From CAZUGH01 sp964619785 (GTDB lineage Bacteria; Bacillota; Clostridia; Lachnospirales; Lachnospiraceae), in assembly GCA_964619785.1 (NCBI GenBank), contig CAZUGH010000037.1, positions 1 to 17,832 on the forward strand: 17,832 nucleotides of DNA, in the 5' to 3' direction. Shown here in pieces: positions 5,375 through 12,949 of the stretch. The notes under the pieces were generated by a model that was not told the DNA's origin, searched no databases, and saw only the letters and a list, made by a program, of their open reading frames with translations. Numbering within the stretch: position 1 is the stretch's first letter; each line of letters begins with the position of its first letter. The position numbers were made by a program, and so were the translations under genes.

Positions 5375-7075
5375 ATGAAGAACAAAAAAATGATTATTGT
5401 AATTGTCATTCTTGGAATTCTCGTATTGGTCTGTGCTGGTGCATTATATCGACATTATGCACCGAGTAGTGAAAAACGCGAAATGACAGAGCAATATGAT
5501 ATACAACAGGGACAATACTTACTAGTGATAAATGATACTGTATTAGATGCCAGAGGTGTTGCAAGTGAAGGACAGCCATACATTCCGGTAGAGTTGGCGA
5601 GCCAGTATTTTAACCATAGATTTTTCTGGGATAAGGAGGAAAATATCCTTTCTTATGCTACGCCAACAGAGCTGCTAACCGTGGGATTGGCATCGAAGAA
5701 TTATATGGTAGGACGCGAGCAAAAGAGTGCGAAATACAATGTATTGATTCAGCAGGGTGAACAGATTTATATCAGCATGGATTTTGTTAAGACGTATTCA
5801 GCGTGCCAGTTTAAGACCTACACGAATCCGAGCAGGATTGTGGCAGTAGGTGATTTTACGACGAAGTATCAATTTGCGACGATGAAGAAGAGTACGAGAT
5901 TACGTGTGGGAGCAAATAAAAAATATGCATATTTGCTTGAGATTGAGGAAGACGCTGCCGTATATCTTGATAAAGATGCCAAGGCTGAGAATGAATACGT
6001 GAAGGTTATGACTACGGACGGTATCGAGGGATATGTGCCAGAAGACTCATTTTCGGGAAAAGAAGAACGTGCGATGACGACGGACTATGTGGAACCACAG
6101 TATGAACATCAGAGCATAGGTAAAACGGTGAGCATGGGCTGGCATCAGGTAACGAATGAAGCGAGCAATAATTATTTGACTGACACATTGGCGGCAACGA
6201 AGGGTGTCAATGTTGTATCGCCTACTTGGTTTTCACTTAGTAACAACAAGGGAGAATTTACGTCATTAGCAAGTACAAGTTATGTGCAGGCGGCGCATAG
6301 TCGAGGCGTGCAGGTGTGGGCTCTTGTAAGTGATTTCAAAAAAAAAGTGAGTATGACCAAGCTGATGGGACGAACTTCAGCTAGACAGCAGCTAGTTAAC
6401 AATTTAGTGGCAAAAGCAATTCAGTATGATATTGATGGAATCAATATAGATTTTGAGCAGATTACAGCTGATAGCGCAGGCGGATATCTCGAATTTTTGC
6501 GCGAGTTGATGATAAAATGCAAGAGTAATAACTTGATTGTCTCGGTGGACAACTATATGCCAGCGTCTCATAATACGCATTATGATTTGGCTGAGCAGGG
6601 CAAAGTTGTCGACTATGTTGTGATGATGGGATATGACGAACATTATCCAGGCGGTGGCGAAAGTGGTTCCGTTTCCTCGATTTCATTTGTACAAAATGGA
6701 TTGACGAACGTATTGGCTTTGGTGCCAGCGAACCAGGTTGTGATGGGTATGCCATTTTACACGAGACTGTGGAAAGAGGTTGCCAAATCAGACGGAACAG
6801 TGAAGATAACGTCTGAGGCGTATGGAATGGACGGCGCGGAAGCGATGCTTAAGAGAAATGGTGCTATGGCAAAGTGGGACAGCACGACGGGTCAGTACTA
6901 TGCAGAGTTCAAGTCGGGCAAGTCGACCACCTATAAAATCTGGATGGAAGAGGAGAAGTCACTCGAAGAGAAATTGAAAGTGATTACCGCACAGAACATA
7001 GCGGGTACGGCATATTGGAAATTGGGTCTTGAGCGAAGCGCAGCATGGGACGTGATTGCGAAGTATATCAAGTAA
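5375..7075 (+). CDS. membrane-anchored GH18 family glycoside hydrolase with SH3-like and stalk domains
   Basis: A 566-residue extracytoplasmic protein. An N-terminal membrane anchor (about residues 7-25) follows the positive MKNKK. Next comes a copper-amine-oxidase-N/'stalk'-like region (about 45-160), a short SH3-like segment (about 174-228), and a GH18 TIM barrel (about 245-566). The catalytic motif is DGINIDFE (D354 to E361), with E361 the expected acid. The downstream MMGYDEHYPGG and MGMPFYTR segments are typical of YaaH/stalk-type GH18 proteins, which act on peptidoglycan amino sugars in spore or cell walls; the substrate here is unknown. The frame is open to a GTG at 5312, but ATG 5375 has AGAGGA just upstream and puts the anchor at the N-terminus. 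It has its own promoter and is followed by a terminator and an amidase gene, suggesting a role in wall remodelling. Confidence 0.88.
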   Translation: MKNKKMIIVIVILGILVLVCAGALYRHYAPSSEKREMTEQYDIQQGQYLLVINDTVLDARGVASEGQPYIPVELASQYFNHRFFWDKEENILSYATPTELLTVGLASKNYMVGREQKSAKYNVLIQQGEQIYISMDFVKTYSACQFKTYTNPSRIVAVGDFTTKYQFATMKKSTRLRVGANKKYAYLLEIEEDAAVYLDKDAKAENEYVKVMTTDGIEGYVPEDSFSGKEERAMTTDYVEPQYEHQSIGKTVSMGWHQVTNEASNNYLTDTLAATKGVNVVSPTWFSLSNNKGEFTSLASTSYVQAAHSRGVQVWALVSDFKKKVSMTKLMGRTSARQQLVNNLVAKAIQYDIDGINIDFEQITADSAGGYLEFLRELMIKCKSNNLIVSVDNYMPASHNTHYDLAEQGKVVDYVVMMGYDEHYPGGGESGSVSSISFVQNGLTNVLALVPANQVVMGMPFYTRLWKEVAKSDGTVKITSEAYGMDGAEAMLKRNGAMAKWDSTTGQYYAEFKSGKSTTYKIWMEEEKSLEEKLKVITAQNIAGTAYWKLGLERSAAWDVIAKYIK

Positions 7076-7082
7076 GTATAAT
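7056..7082 (+). promoter_or_regulatory. weak promoter candidate upstream of the amidase
   Basis: TTGCGA (7056-7061) and TATAAT (7077-7082) overlap the end of the GH18 gene. Spacing is 15 bp, short of the optimum. If used, transcription would begin near 7089 and pass through the hairpin at 7114-7147 before reaching the amidase start. Confidence 0.3.
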
Positions 7083-7113
7083 TTTCTGGTAACAGCATAT
7101 ATTAATAAAAAAC

Positions 7114-7147
7114 AGAAGCGGTCATGATAAATATTGTGGCCGCTTTT
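7114..7147 (+). terminator. intrinsic terminator between the GH18 and amidase genes
   Basis: A stem of about 12 bp: AAGCGGTCAT (7116-7125) pairs with GTGGCCGCTT (7136-7145), extended outward by two more pairs, around a 10 nt loop. It runs into TTTTCTT. The amidase ATG lies only 8 nt after the stem. The opposite strand also has a T6 run next to the stem, so the hairpin can work in both directions. Confidence 0.7.
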
Positions 7148-7155
7148 CTTGGGCT

Positions 7156-7851
7156 ATGTGGAAAAAAAGATTTGGTATTGGATTGGTGCTCGGACTGCTT
7201 GTGGCAGCAGCGGCATTTGGGGATGAGTTGGCCATTATGGTGTTCAACGAGAAGGAGAAAAACAATACAATTGTAATTGATAGCGGTCATGGGGGCGTGG
7301 ACCCTGGCAAGGTGGGGACTGCGGGAGTGCTCGAGAAGGACATCAACTTGAGCATTGCGAAGAAGGTAAAAAAGTTACTTGAGCAGAAGAAATACCGTGT
7401 AGTTATGACGCGAAGTGAGGATAAGGGCTTGTATCAAGATACGGATTCAAATAAGAAAATGGCGGATATGCGAGCAAGGGTGTCTCTTATACATGAGACG
7501 AATCCTGCGATGGCAGTGAGTATTCACCAAAACAGTTTTGGAAGTCCGCAGGTGAAGGGAGCACAGGTATTCTATTATCAGGGGTCTGAAGAAGGAAAAT
7601 GGATGGCTGATTTGGTTCAGGATACCTTGAAAGAAAAATTGGCGGACGGAAATCACCGAATTGCCAAGGCGAATAACAACTATTATATGCTTTGCCAGAC
7701 GGATGTGCCCTTCTTGATTATTGAATGCGGATTTCTCTCAAACCCTCAAGAAGAACAGCTTCTTGGCTCCGAAGAGTATCAGGGGAAAATGGCTGCAGCG
7801 ATTGCGACAGGAATCGAAAAGTGTCTAATTCAAAAAAAGGGAAAAACTTGA
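7156..7851 (+). CDS. N-acetylmuramoyl-L-alanine amidase, CwlD-like
   Basis: A 231-residue zinc amidase of the Amidase_3 family, cutting the bond between N-acetylmuramic acid and L-alanine in peptidoglycan. An N-terminal signal anchor (about residues 5-22) sends it outside the membrane. Zinc ligands are H45 (DSGHGG), E60 and H124 (SIHQN); the catalytic Glu is E190 (IIECGF). There are no repeat or wall-binding domains. The size and layout match B. subtilis CwlD, which makes muramic lactam in spore cortex, but sequence alone does not prove that role. The ATG is kept because it begins the signal anchor, although no clear ribosome site precedes it: a terminator hairpin occupies that place. Expression may depend on readthrough or be low. 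Confidence 0.9.
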   Translation: MWKKRFGIGLVLGLLVAAAAFGDELAIMVFNEKEKNNTIVIDSGHGGVDPGKVGTAGVLEKDINLSIAKKVKKLLEQKKYRVVMTRSEDKGLYQDTDSNKKMADMRARVSLIHETNPAMAVSIHQNSFGSPQVKGAQVFYYQGSEEGKWMADLVQDTLKEKLADGNHRIAKANNNYYMLCQTDVPFLIIECGFLSNPQEEQLLGSEEYQGKMAAAIATGIEKCLIQKKGKT

Positions 7852-7876
7852 TAATAGGTGTAAAAAGTGGTACAAT
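7848..7876 (+). promoter_or_regulatory. sigma-A promoter of the sua5-atp operon
   Basis: TTGATA (7848-7853) and TACAAT (7871-7876) have 17 bp spacing. The -35 box overlaps the stop codon of the amidase gene. A start near 7883 gives a leader of about 40 nt. This is the only convincing promoter I see before the downstream genes through atpC. Confidence 0.75.
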
Positions 7877-7923
7877 ATATAATCTAGTTAAAGGCATTAG
7901 TACGTGCTGAGAATGGAGACATT

Positions 7924-8961
7924 ATGGACACAAGAATGATTGCTTGGAGCGAGGCAGAAGGGTTTGATTCTGAGGAGCTTCAAGAAGCAGAAAAGATAAT
8001 TGCACAAGGTGGCTTGGTTGCATTTCCTACGGAGACAGTCTATGGACTAGGTGGTGATGCACTGAGAGAAGAGGCGGCGAAGAAGATTTATGCTGCGAAG
8101 GGACGCCCTAGTGATAATCCGCTGATTGTCCATATTTCCAAACAAGAAGCATTGACTCCATTGGTAAAGGAGATTCCACAAAAGGCGAAACTTTTGATGG
8201 ACCATTTCTGGCCAGGGCCATTAACTTTAATTTTTTGTAAAAGCCAGATTGTTCCGAAAGGAACGACGGGCGGATTGGATACGGTGGCAGTTCGTATGCC
8301 GAGTCATCCAGGTGCGATGGCTTTTCTAGATGCAGTGAAGGTACCGATTGCAGCACCAAGTGCCAACACATCAGGAAGACCAAGCCCAACACTTGCAAGC
8401 CATGTTAAGGAAGATTTAGATGGCAAGATCGATATGATTATCGATGGGGGACAGGTAGGCATCGGAATTGAGTCTACGATTGTGGATATGACAGAAGAGA
8501 TTCCTGTTATATTGCGGCCCGGATACATAACGGAGGAGATGCTTCGGGATGTCGTAGGAGAAGTGAAGATGGATGCTGGACTGGTGAAGAAGGAGGTACA
8601 TCCAAAAGCGCCAGGGATGAAGTATCGTCATTATGCACCACAGGGGCAGATGACAATATTCGAGGGACCAACTGAGAAGGTTGTGGAGAGAATCAATCAG
8701 CTGGCAGCAGAATATTCTTCGGAGGAAGTAGGAATACTTGCTACAGAAGAGACAAAAGATAAGTATAAAATGGGGCACGTGATTTGTGTTGGATCAAGAA
8801 GAGAAGAGACAATTGCTAAGGAGTTGTATGGTGCATTACGGAGTTTTGACGCGCTAGGTGTCAAGGTGATACTAGCTGAGAGCTTTTCAAGAGAACCTCA
8901 TGGGGAGGCTATCATGAATCGCCTGATGAAGGCAGCAGGCCAGAGAATCATTTATCTGTAA
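7924..8961 (+). CDS. sua5: L-threonylcarbamoyladenylate synthase (Sua5/YwlC type)
   Basis: A 345-residue two-domain enzyme that makes threonylcarbamoyl-AMP from threonine, bicarbonate and ATP, the first step of the t6A37 tRNA modification. The N-terminal YrdC domain (about residues 16-205) shows GGLVAFPTETVYGLGGDA, the KGRPSDNPLIVHI motif and SANTSGRPSPT. A linker with APGMKYRHYAPQGQM leads to the smaller C-terminal Sua5 domain (about 240-345). The length is that of the long Sua5 type, unlike the short E. coli TsaC. GGAG lies upstream of the ATG. It heads a run of closely spaced genes through the ATP synthase, as in Bacillus, where ywlC lies in the region upstream of the atp operon. Confidence 0.93.
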   Translation: MDTRMIAWSEAEGFDSEELQEAEKIIAQGGLVAFPTETVYGLGGDALREEAAKKIYAAKGRPSDNPLIVHISKQEALTPLVKEIPQKAKLLMDHFWPGPLTLIFCKSQIVPKGTTGGLDTVAVRMPSHPGAMAFLDAVKVPIAAPSANTSGRPSPTLASHVKEDLDGKIDMIIDGGQVGIGIESTIVDMTEEIPVILRPGYITEEMLRDVVGEVKMDAGLVKKEVHPKAPGMKYRHYAPQGQMTIFEGPTEKVVERINQLAAEYSSEEVGILATEETKDKYKMGHVICVGSRREETIAKELYGALRSFDALGVKVILAESFSREPHGEAIMNRLMKAAGQRIIYL

Positions 8962-8996
8962 GGGAGGAATATTCCAAAACTTAGGAGGTAGACAGC

Positions 8997-9446
8997 ATGT
9001 GCGAATACAACAGAGTCGTTTTCATATGTAAGGAGAATCTAAATCAAAGCCCGATGGCTGAATGGATTTTTCGAAGTATTATCATGGATACAGACAAGAA
9101 GATTGAATCAAGAGGATTGGTTGTTCTGTTTCCAGAACCACTGAATTCAAAGGTGTCAGGGGTGTTGCAAACTCATGCAGTGCCTTGCTTAGAGCAGTCG
9201 TCAAGACAGCTTGAGGAGGCGGATTTCGTGGAAGGAACATTATTTATTACCATGAACTCTGTGGAGAAGATTAAGATAGCAGAGGATTATGGAGTTACAG
9301 AGAATGTATTTACGTTGAAGGAATTTGTAGAAGAAGAAGGAGAAGTGATAGATCCTTATGGTGGCGATGAAGAGGGATACGAGAACCTCTATATTCAGTT
9401 GAAGGATTTATTGTATAAGGTTAAGACGGTACTTAACTGGAAATAA
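8997..9446 (+). CDS. low-molecular-weight protein phosphatase family (YwlE-like) with altered P-loop
   Basis: A 149-residue cytoplasmic protein with the LMW phosphatase fold. The nucleophile is C11 in VVFICKENLNQSPMAE, and the general-acid motif DPYGGDEEGY (D119) is near the C-terminus. Active family members have a CX5R(S/T) P-loop in which Arg holds the phosphate. Here that position is Gln (Q17, codon CAA), with C11, S18 and the DP acid kept. It may be inactive, bind a different ligand, or use another residue. In B. subtilis YwlE, encoded in the same neighbourhood next to the rpiB homologue, is a protein-arginine phosphatase. AGGAGGT stands before the ATG. It lies 35 nt after sua5 and 31 nt before rpiB. 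Confidence 0.85.
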   Translation: MCEYNRVVFICKENLNQSPMAEWIFRSIIMDTDKKIESRGLVVLFPEPLNSKVSGVLQTHAVPCLEQSSRQLEEADFVEGTLFITMNSVEKIKIAEDYGVTENVFTLKEFVEEEGEVIDPYGGDEEGYENLYIQLKDLLYKVKTVLNWK

Positions 9447-9477
9447 TACGCAGAGACTTGCGAGAATGGAGTACGGA

Positions 9478-9906
9478 ATGATTGCATTGGGTAGTGACCA
9501 AGCAGGTTACGAATTGAAACAGGAAGTTATGAAGTATCTGGATGAACAGGGACTTGAGTACAAGGATTATGGCAGCTATAGTGCAGATCCAGTGGATTAT
9601 CCGATTTATGGCAAAGCAGTTGGTCATGCGGTTGCAGATGGAGAGTGTGACCGGGGAATCTTGATTTGCGGAACAGGAATTGGGATTTCGCTGGCAGCTA
9701 ACAAGATTAAGGGGATTCGGGCAGCAGTGTGTGGGGATTGTTTCTCAGCAGAAGCAACACGTCTACATAATGATGCGAATATCCTGGCAATCGGTGCACG
9801 TGTTGTAGGTACTGGGTTGGCTATTAAGATCGTTGATACTTTTTTAAATACAGAGTTTTCAGGTATTGACAGACACCAGAGAAGAGTCGACATGATTGAG
9901 GATTGA
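9478..9906 (+). CDS. rpiB: ribose-5-phosphate isomerase B
   Basis: A 142-residue RpiB/LacAB-family enzyme interconverting ribose 5-phosphate and ribulose 5-phosphate. The catalytic Cys is C64 in ILICGTGIGIS and the ring-opening His is H97 in RLHNDANILAIG; the C-terminal IDRHQRRVDMI carries the Arg pair. In the usual SDHAG N-terminal motif the His is Gln (SDQAG, Q8). An ATG four codons earlier (9466) is possible, but GGAG at 9468-9471 with 6 nt spacing supports 9478, which gives the typical MIALGSD start. It lies in the operon between the phosphatase-like gene and proC. Confidence 0.92.
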   Translation: MIALGSDQAGYELKQEVMKYLDEQGLEYKDYGSYSADPVDYPIYGKAVGHAVADGECDRGILICGTGIGISLAANKIKGIRAAVCGDCFSAEATRLHNDANILAIGARVVGTGLAIKIVDTFLNTEFSGIDRHQRRVDMIED

Positions 9907-9921
9907 TTAGGAGGAAATGAC

Positions 9922-10716
9922 ATGAAGTTAGGATTTATTGGCTGTGGCAATATGGCACAGGCTATGATGAATGGAATCATTGGCACGGGATTGTATTCTA
10001 AGGAAAATGTAATGGCAGCAGACCATGCACAGGCAGCACTTGATAAGGCATCGAAAGAACTAGGAATACGTGTAACGACAGACAACAAAGAGGTAGCAAA
10101 AGAAGCAGATATCCTTGTGCTGGCAGTGAAACCATTTCACTATCCTGACGTGATTCATGAGATTTCATCCCTTATATCAACAGATAAATTAGTGATTTCA
10201 ATCGCAGCAGGACAGACGATTGAGAATATTGAGAAATTGTTTAACAAAGAGATTAAGCTGGTTCGTGTTATGCCAAATACACCAGCACTTGTAGGAGCTG
10301 GTGCAGCTGGCATTTGCCATAATGCATCGGTGACAGAGGCTGAGCTTTCACAGGCAGTTGAGATGTTTGAAAGCTTCGGTATTGCAGAAGTGGTTCCCGA
10401 GAGTATGATTGATGCCGTAATCGGTGTAAGCGGAAGTTCACCTGCGTATGTTTTTATGTTTATCGAAGCGATGGCAGATGCAGCAGTCGCAGATGGTATG
10501 CCAAGAGCGCAGGCATATCGGTTTGCCGCACAGGCAGTGATGGGAAGTGCCAAGATGGTTTTAGAGACTGGTAAGCACCCGGGAGAACTCAAAGATATGG
10601 TATGTTCTCCATCAGGAACAACGATTGAGGCAGTTCGTGTGCTCGAGGAAAAAGGAATGCGCAGCGCTGTATTCGAAGCACAGAAGGCATGTGTAGAGAA
10701 AGCAAAGAACATGTAG
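9922..10716 (+). CDS. proC: pyrroline-5-carboxylate reductase
   Basis: A 264-residue enzyme that reduces 1-pyrroline-5-carboxylate to L-proline with NAD(P)H, the last step of proline synthesis. An N-terminal Rossmann fold shows GFIGCGNMAQAMM, followed by LAVKP and RVMPNTPALVGAG. The C-terminal helical dimer domain has the family signature GVSGSSPAYVFMFIEAMADAA and SPSGTTIEAVRVLEE. Length is normal. It starts 15 nt after rpiB with a GGAGG ribosome site and ends 7 nt before atpZ. It has no obvious link to ATP synthase; shared transcription is inferred from spacing. Confidence 0.96.
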   Translation: MKLGFIGCGNMAQAMMNGIIGTGLYSKENVMAADHAQAALDKASKELGIRVTTDNKEVAKEADILVLAVKPFHYPDVIHEISSLISTDKLVISIAAGQTIENIEKLFNKEIKLVRVMPNTPALVGAGAAGICHNASVTEAELSQAVEMFESFGIAEVVPESMIDAVIGVSGSSPAYVFMFIEAMADAAVADGMPRAQAYRFAAQAVMGSAKMVLETGKHPGELKDMVCSPSGTTIEAVRVLEEKGMRSAVFEAQKACVEKAKNM

Positions 10717-10723
10717 GAGAGTT

Positions 10724-10993
10724 ATGAAGAAAAAGCATAGCACCCGATGGGAAGTTGTAGAAGCTTTGGCGATGGTGACGCAGATTGGATTGTCGCTGAT
10801 TCTATGTATGTCCATCAGTTTGTTTATTGGCTATCTATTAGATGGTCTGTTTGGCACAAGATTTATCATTATTATCATGATATTTGTAGGAATTGGTGCC
10901 AGCGTGAAGAGTCTGCTAACGTTGACTAAGAGTTTCACCGATACTAAGAATGTGGAGGGTGATAACCATGGAGACAGCAAGAAGAAGTCTTAA
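10724..10993 (+). CDS. atpZ: AtpZ/AtpI-family ATP synthase accessory membrane protein
   Basis: An 89-residue protein with two predicted membrane helices (about residues 17-38 and 44-66) forming a hairpin, and a charged C-terminus. It belongs to the ATPase_gene1 (AtpZ/AtpI) type found first in Firmicute atp operons. Proposed roles of AtpZ and AtpI include c-ring assembly help and Mg2+/Ca2+ transport. AGGAG overlaps the stop of proC, and the end overlaps the start of atpI by 26 nt. Confidence 0.8.
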   Translation: MKKKHSTRWEVVEALAMVTQIGLSLILCMSISLFIGYLLDGLFGTRFIIIIMIFVGIGASVKSLLTLTKSFTDTKNVEGDNHGDSKKKS

Positions 10994-11354
10994 GACTTTG
11001 ATTCTTGGGGTTTGGATAACCATGGTGGTAGTTACCATCATCGGAATGATTCTTACAAAGGATGCGCTGGGATTTCTCTACGGAGAAGCATTAGGAAGTG
11101 TGCTGGCAACAGCGGCAGCATATCATATTTACCACACATTAGATGTGGCATTAGATCTGGATAAAAAGCATGCGGCAAATTACGCAAGGCGGGGATCGGT
11201 GATTCGTTCACTTATAACCATCGGTGTACTGTTAGCTGGATTTTACCTGCGTGCTTTTATTAGTCCATTGGGAATTTTCCTAGGACTGATGGGATTGAAG
11301 GTATCTGTATATCTTCAGCCCCTCATAAATAAGTTTTACAAATCAGATAATTAA
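10968..11354 (+). CDS. atpI: ATP synthase subunit I (AtpI)
   Basis: A 128-residue protein with four predicted membrane helices (about residues 11-30, 36-57, 78-95 and 100-120) separated by a basic loop. It matches the small subunit-I proteins encoded before atpB, which are thought to aid assembly of the c ring and membrane sector. The frame is open to an ATG at 10950, but GGAGGG at 10954-10959 favours ATG 10968 (METARRS). The start lies within atpZ, implying translational coupling. Confidence 0.8.
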   Translation: METARRSLKTLILGVWITMVVVTIIGMILTKDALGFLYGEALGSVLATAAAYHIYHTLDVALDLDKKHAANYARRGSVIRSLITIGVLLAGFYLRAFISPLGIFLGLMGLKVSVYLQPLINKFYKSDN

Positions 11355-11373
11355 CATGCAAAGGAGTGAGAGC

Positions 11374-12081
11374 TTGAGCAAGTCGAACAACCTGGATTTC
11401 TTTATCCATGGTTATCAGAAGGTAAATCTGTTTGGTGTGGAGTTCTATATTACAACAACACATGTATGTCTGGGAATTGTTATAATCCTGCTTGTCATTT
11501 TTGGATTATTTGCCCGTCATGCCATTAAAAAGGCAGATCCTACCAAAGCACCAACCGGTTTTTTAAATGTAGTTGAGATGATTGTTGAGAAGCTCGATGG
11601 ACTTGTAATAACCAACATGGGACCAGAACTCGGCAAGACATTTGCTAATTATGTCGGTACATTATTTATTCTGTTGCTGGCATGTAACCTGTCAGGACTA
11701 TTAGGACTTAGACCACCGACAGCAGATTTTGGTGTAACATTACCTTTGGCACTTATTACATTTTTCATCATTCAGTATCAGGGCTTTAAAGCTCAGAAGT
11801 TTGGCAAGATTAAGGGACTGTTTGAACCTATTTTCCTATTCTTCCCAATTAACCTCATCAGTGAGGTATCAACACCATTATCGATGTCATTGCGTTTGTT
11901 CGGTAATATGTTATCCGGAACAATTATTATGGCACTGATTTATGGCCTGCTTCCAAAATTTATATTGATTGCTTGGCCAGCTGCCTTACATGCTTACCTA
12001 GACGTTTTCGCAGGAGCATTGCAGGCATATGTATTTTGTATTTTAACTATGGTATTCACAAAGAATGCCGTAGAAGAATAA
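11374..12081 (+). CDS. atpB: F-type ATP synthase subunit a
   Basis: A 235-residue membrane subunit forming the ion half-channels next to the c ring. The essential Arg lies in STPLSMSLRLFGNMLSG (R174 from this start). ACNLSGLLGLRPPTADFGVTLPLA and the last helix with AYLDVFAGALQAYVF are typical. Five or six membrane helices are predicted. The likely start is TTG 11374, with AAGGAG 7 nt upstream; an in-frame ATG at 11356 lacks a ribosome site. The residues alone do not settle H+ against Na+ use, but the c subunit suggests Na+. Confidence 0.94.
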   Translation: MSKSNNLDFFIHGYQKVNLFGVEFYITTTHVCLGIVIILLVIFGLFARHAIKKADPTKAPTGFLNVVEMIVEKLDGLVITNMGPELGKTFANYVGTLFILLLACNLSGLLGLRPPTADFGVTLPLALITFFIIQYQGFKAQKFGKIKGLFEPIFLFFPINLISEVSTPLSMSLRLFGNMLSGTIIMALIYGLLPKFILIAWPAALHAYLDVFAGALQAYVFCILTMVFTKNAVEE

Positions 12082-12105
12082 AATATCCCAAGGAGGAAAT
12101 GAGTT

Positions 12106-12369
12106 ATGAATATTACAAACGAAGGTTTAATCTTAGCAGCATCTGCAATTGGTGCAGGTATAGCAGTATGTTCTGGTATCGGTACTGGTATTGGACAAGG
12201 TAACGCAGCAGGTATCGCAGCAGAGGCGGTTGGACGTAACCCAGGAGCTAGAGGCCAGATTATGTCAACCATGTTATTAGGACAGGCTGTAGCTGAGACA
12301 AGTGCATTATATGGATTTGCTGTAGCATTGATTCTTATCTTTGTTAATCCACTTTTAAGCATGCTGTAG
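12106..12369 (+). CDS. atpE: F-type ATP synthase subunit c with Na+-type ligand set
   Basis: An 87-residue hairpin of two membrane helices (about 7-30 and 57-80) joined by the polar loop with RNPGARG. It forms the rotor ring. The ion-carrying carboxylate is E64. Around it are Q31, V62, T65, S66 and Y69, which line up with the Na+ ligands Q32, V63, E65, S66, T67 and Y70 of Ilyobacter tartaricus shifted by one, with Ser/Thr swapped at two places. H+-only c subunits usually lack this Gln plus hydroxyl set, so Na+ coupling is plausible though not proven. AAGGAGGAAATG gives a strong ribosome site. Confidence 0.95.
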   Translation: MNITNEGLILAASAIGAGIAVCSGIGTGIGQGNAAGIAAEAVGRNPGARGQIMSTMLLGQAVAETSALYGFAVALILIFVNPLLSML

Positions 12370-12370
12370 A

Positions 12371-12385
12371 ATACCACCTCGGTAT
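12371..12385 (+). other. small intergenic hairpin between atpE and atpF
   Basis: ATACC and GGTAT form a 5 bp stem around ACCTC immediately after the atpE stop codon, in the widest gap inside the atp cluster (40 nt). It has no T run, so it is not a terminator. It might protect the atpE-containing message, since subunit c is needed in many copies. Confidence 0.3.
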
Positions 12386-12409
12386 CAGCAGCGAAAGGAG
12401 GCCTAAAAG

Positions 12410-12949
12410 TTGGGTATCGCAATGTTAGAAATGAATAACCGTATTTTTGGTATAGATGTACAGACGTTAGTCGATGTATGTATTACCTTGGTGGCTATGT
12501 TTGCACTTTTTCTTCTATTATCCTATCTACTTTTTGAACCAGCTCGTGAGTTGATGAAGAAGCGTCAGGAATTTATCCAGGGGCAGTTAGATGAGGCTGC
12601 GACAGCACAGAGTGCGGCAGACGATATGAAGGCAGAGTATGAAGGGAAAATGCAAGTTGCTAGTCAGGAAGCAGAGGAGATTCTCACAACTGCGCGTAAG
12701 AAAACAGTGAAGAAGGAAGCTGAGATTGTCGCCGAAGCGAAGGATGAGGCAGTGCGTATTACGGCTCGTGCCAATAAAGAGATGGAACTTGAGAAATCTC
12801 GTGTAAAAGACGAGATGAAGAAGGAAATGGTCGAAGTTGCTTCTGCTATGGCAGGACGTTTTGTGGAGGAGACCATGGATGAAGAGAAACAGACTAAGCT
12901 AATGGAAGAGACACTTGAGAAAATGGGTGAAAGCACATGGCAAAATTAG
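12410..12949 (+). CDS. atpF: F-type ATP synthase subunit b
   Basis: A 179-residue peripheral-stalk subunit. One membrane helix (about residues 20-42) is followed by a long charged coiled coil (about 45-170) rich in Ala, Glu and Lys, including DEAATAQSAADDMKAEYEG. It joins subunit a to delta and alpha. The start is probably TTG 12410, since AAAGGAGG lies 8 nt upstream; an in-frame ATG at 12422 is too far from that site. It overlaps atpH by 13 nt. Confidence 0.92.
   Translation: MGIAMLEMNNRIFGIDVQTLVDVCITLVAMFALFLLLSYLLFEPARELMKKRQEFIQGQLDEAATAQSAADDMKAEYEGKMQVASQEAEEILTTARKKTVKKEAEIVAEAKDEAVRITARANKEMELEKSRVKDEMKKEMVEVASAMAGRFVEETMDEEKQTKLMEETLEKMGESTWQN

Noticed and set aside
9624..10088. 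Minus-strand open frame of 154 codons across rpiB and proC
   Set aside because: Same reason: it is antisense to two clear genes and has no recognisable domain or promoter.
10155..10712. Long minus-strand open frame antisense to proC (185 codons)
   Set aside because: It is a shadow of the proC coding strand, rich in Ser, Ala and Ile, with no ribosome site or family motif.
11356..11373. ATG start for atpB six codons upstream
   Set aside because: There is no ribosome site before it; AAGGAG lies inside this stretch and fits TTG 11374.
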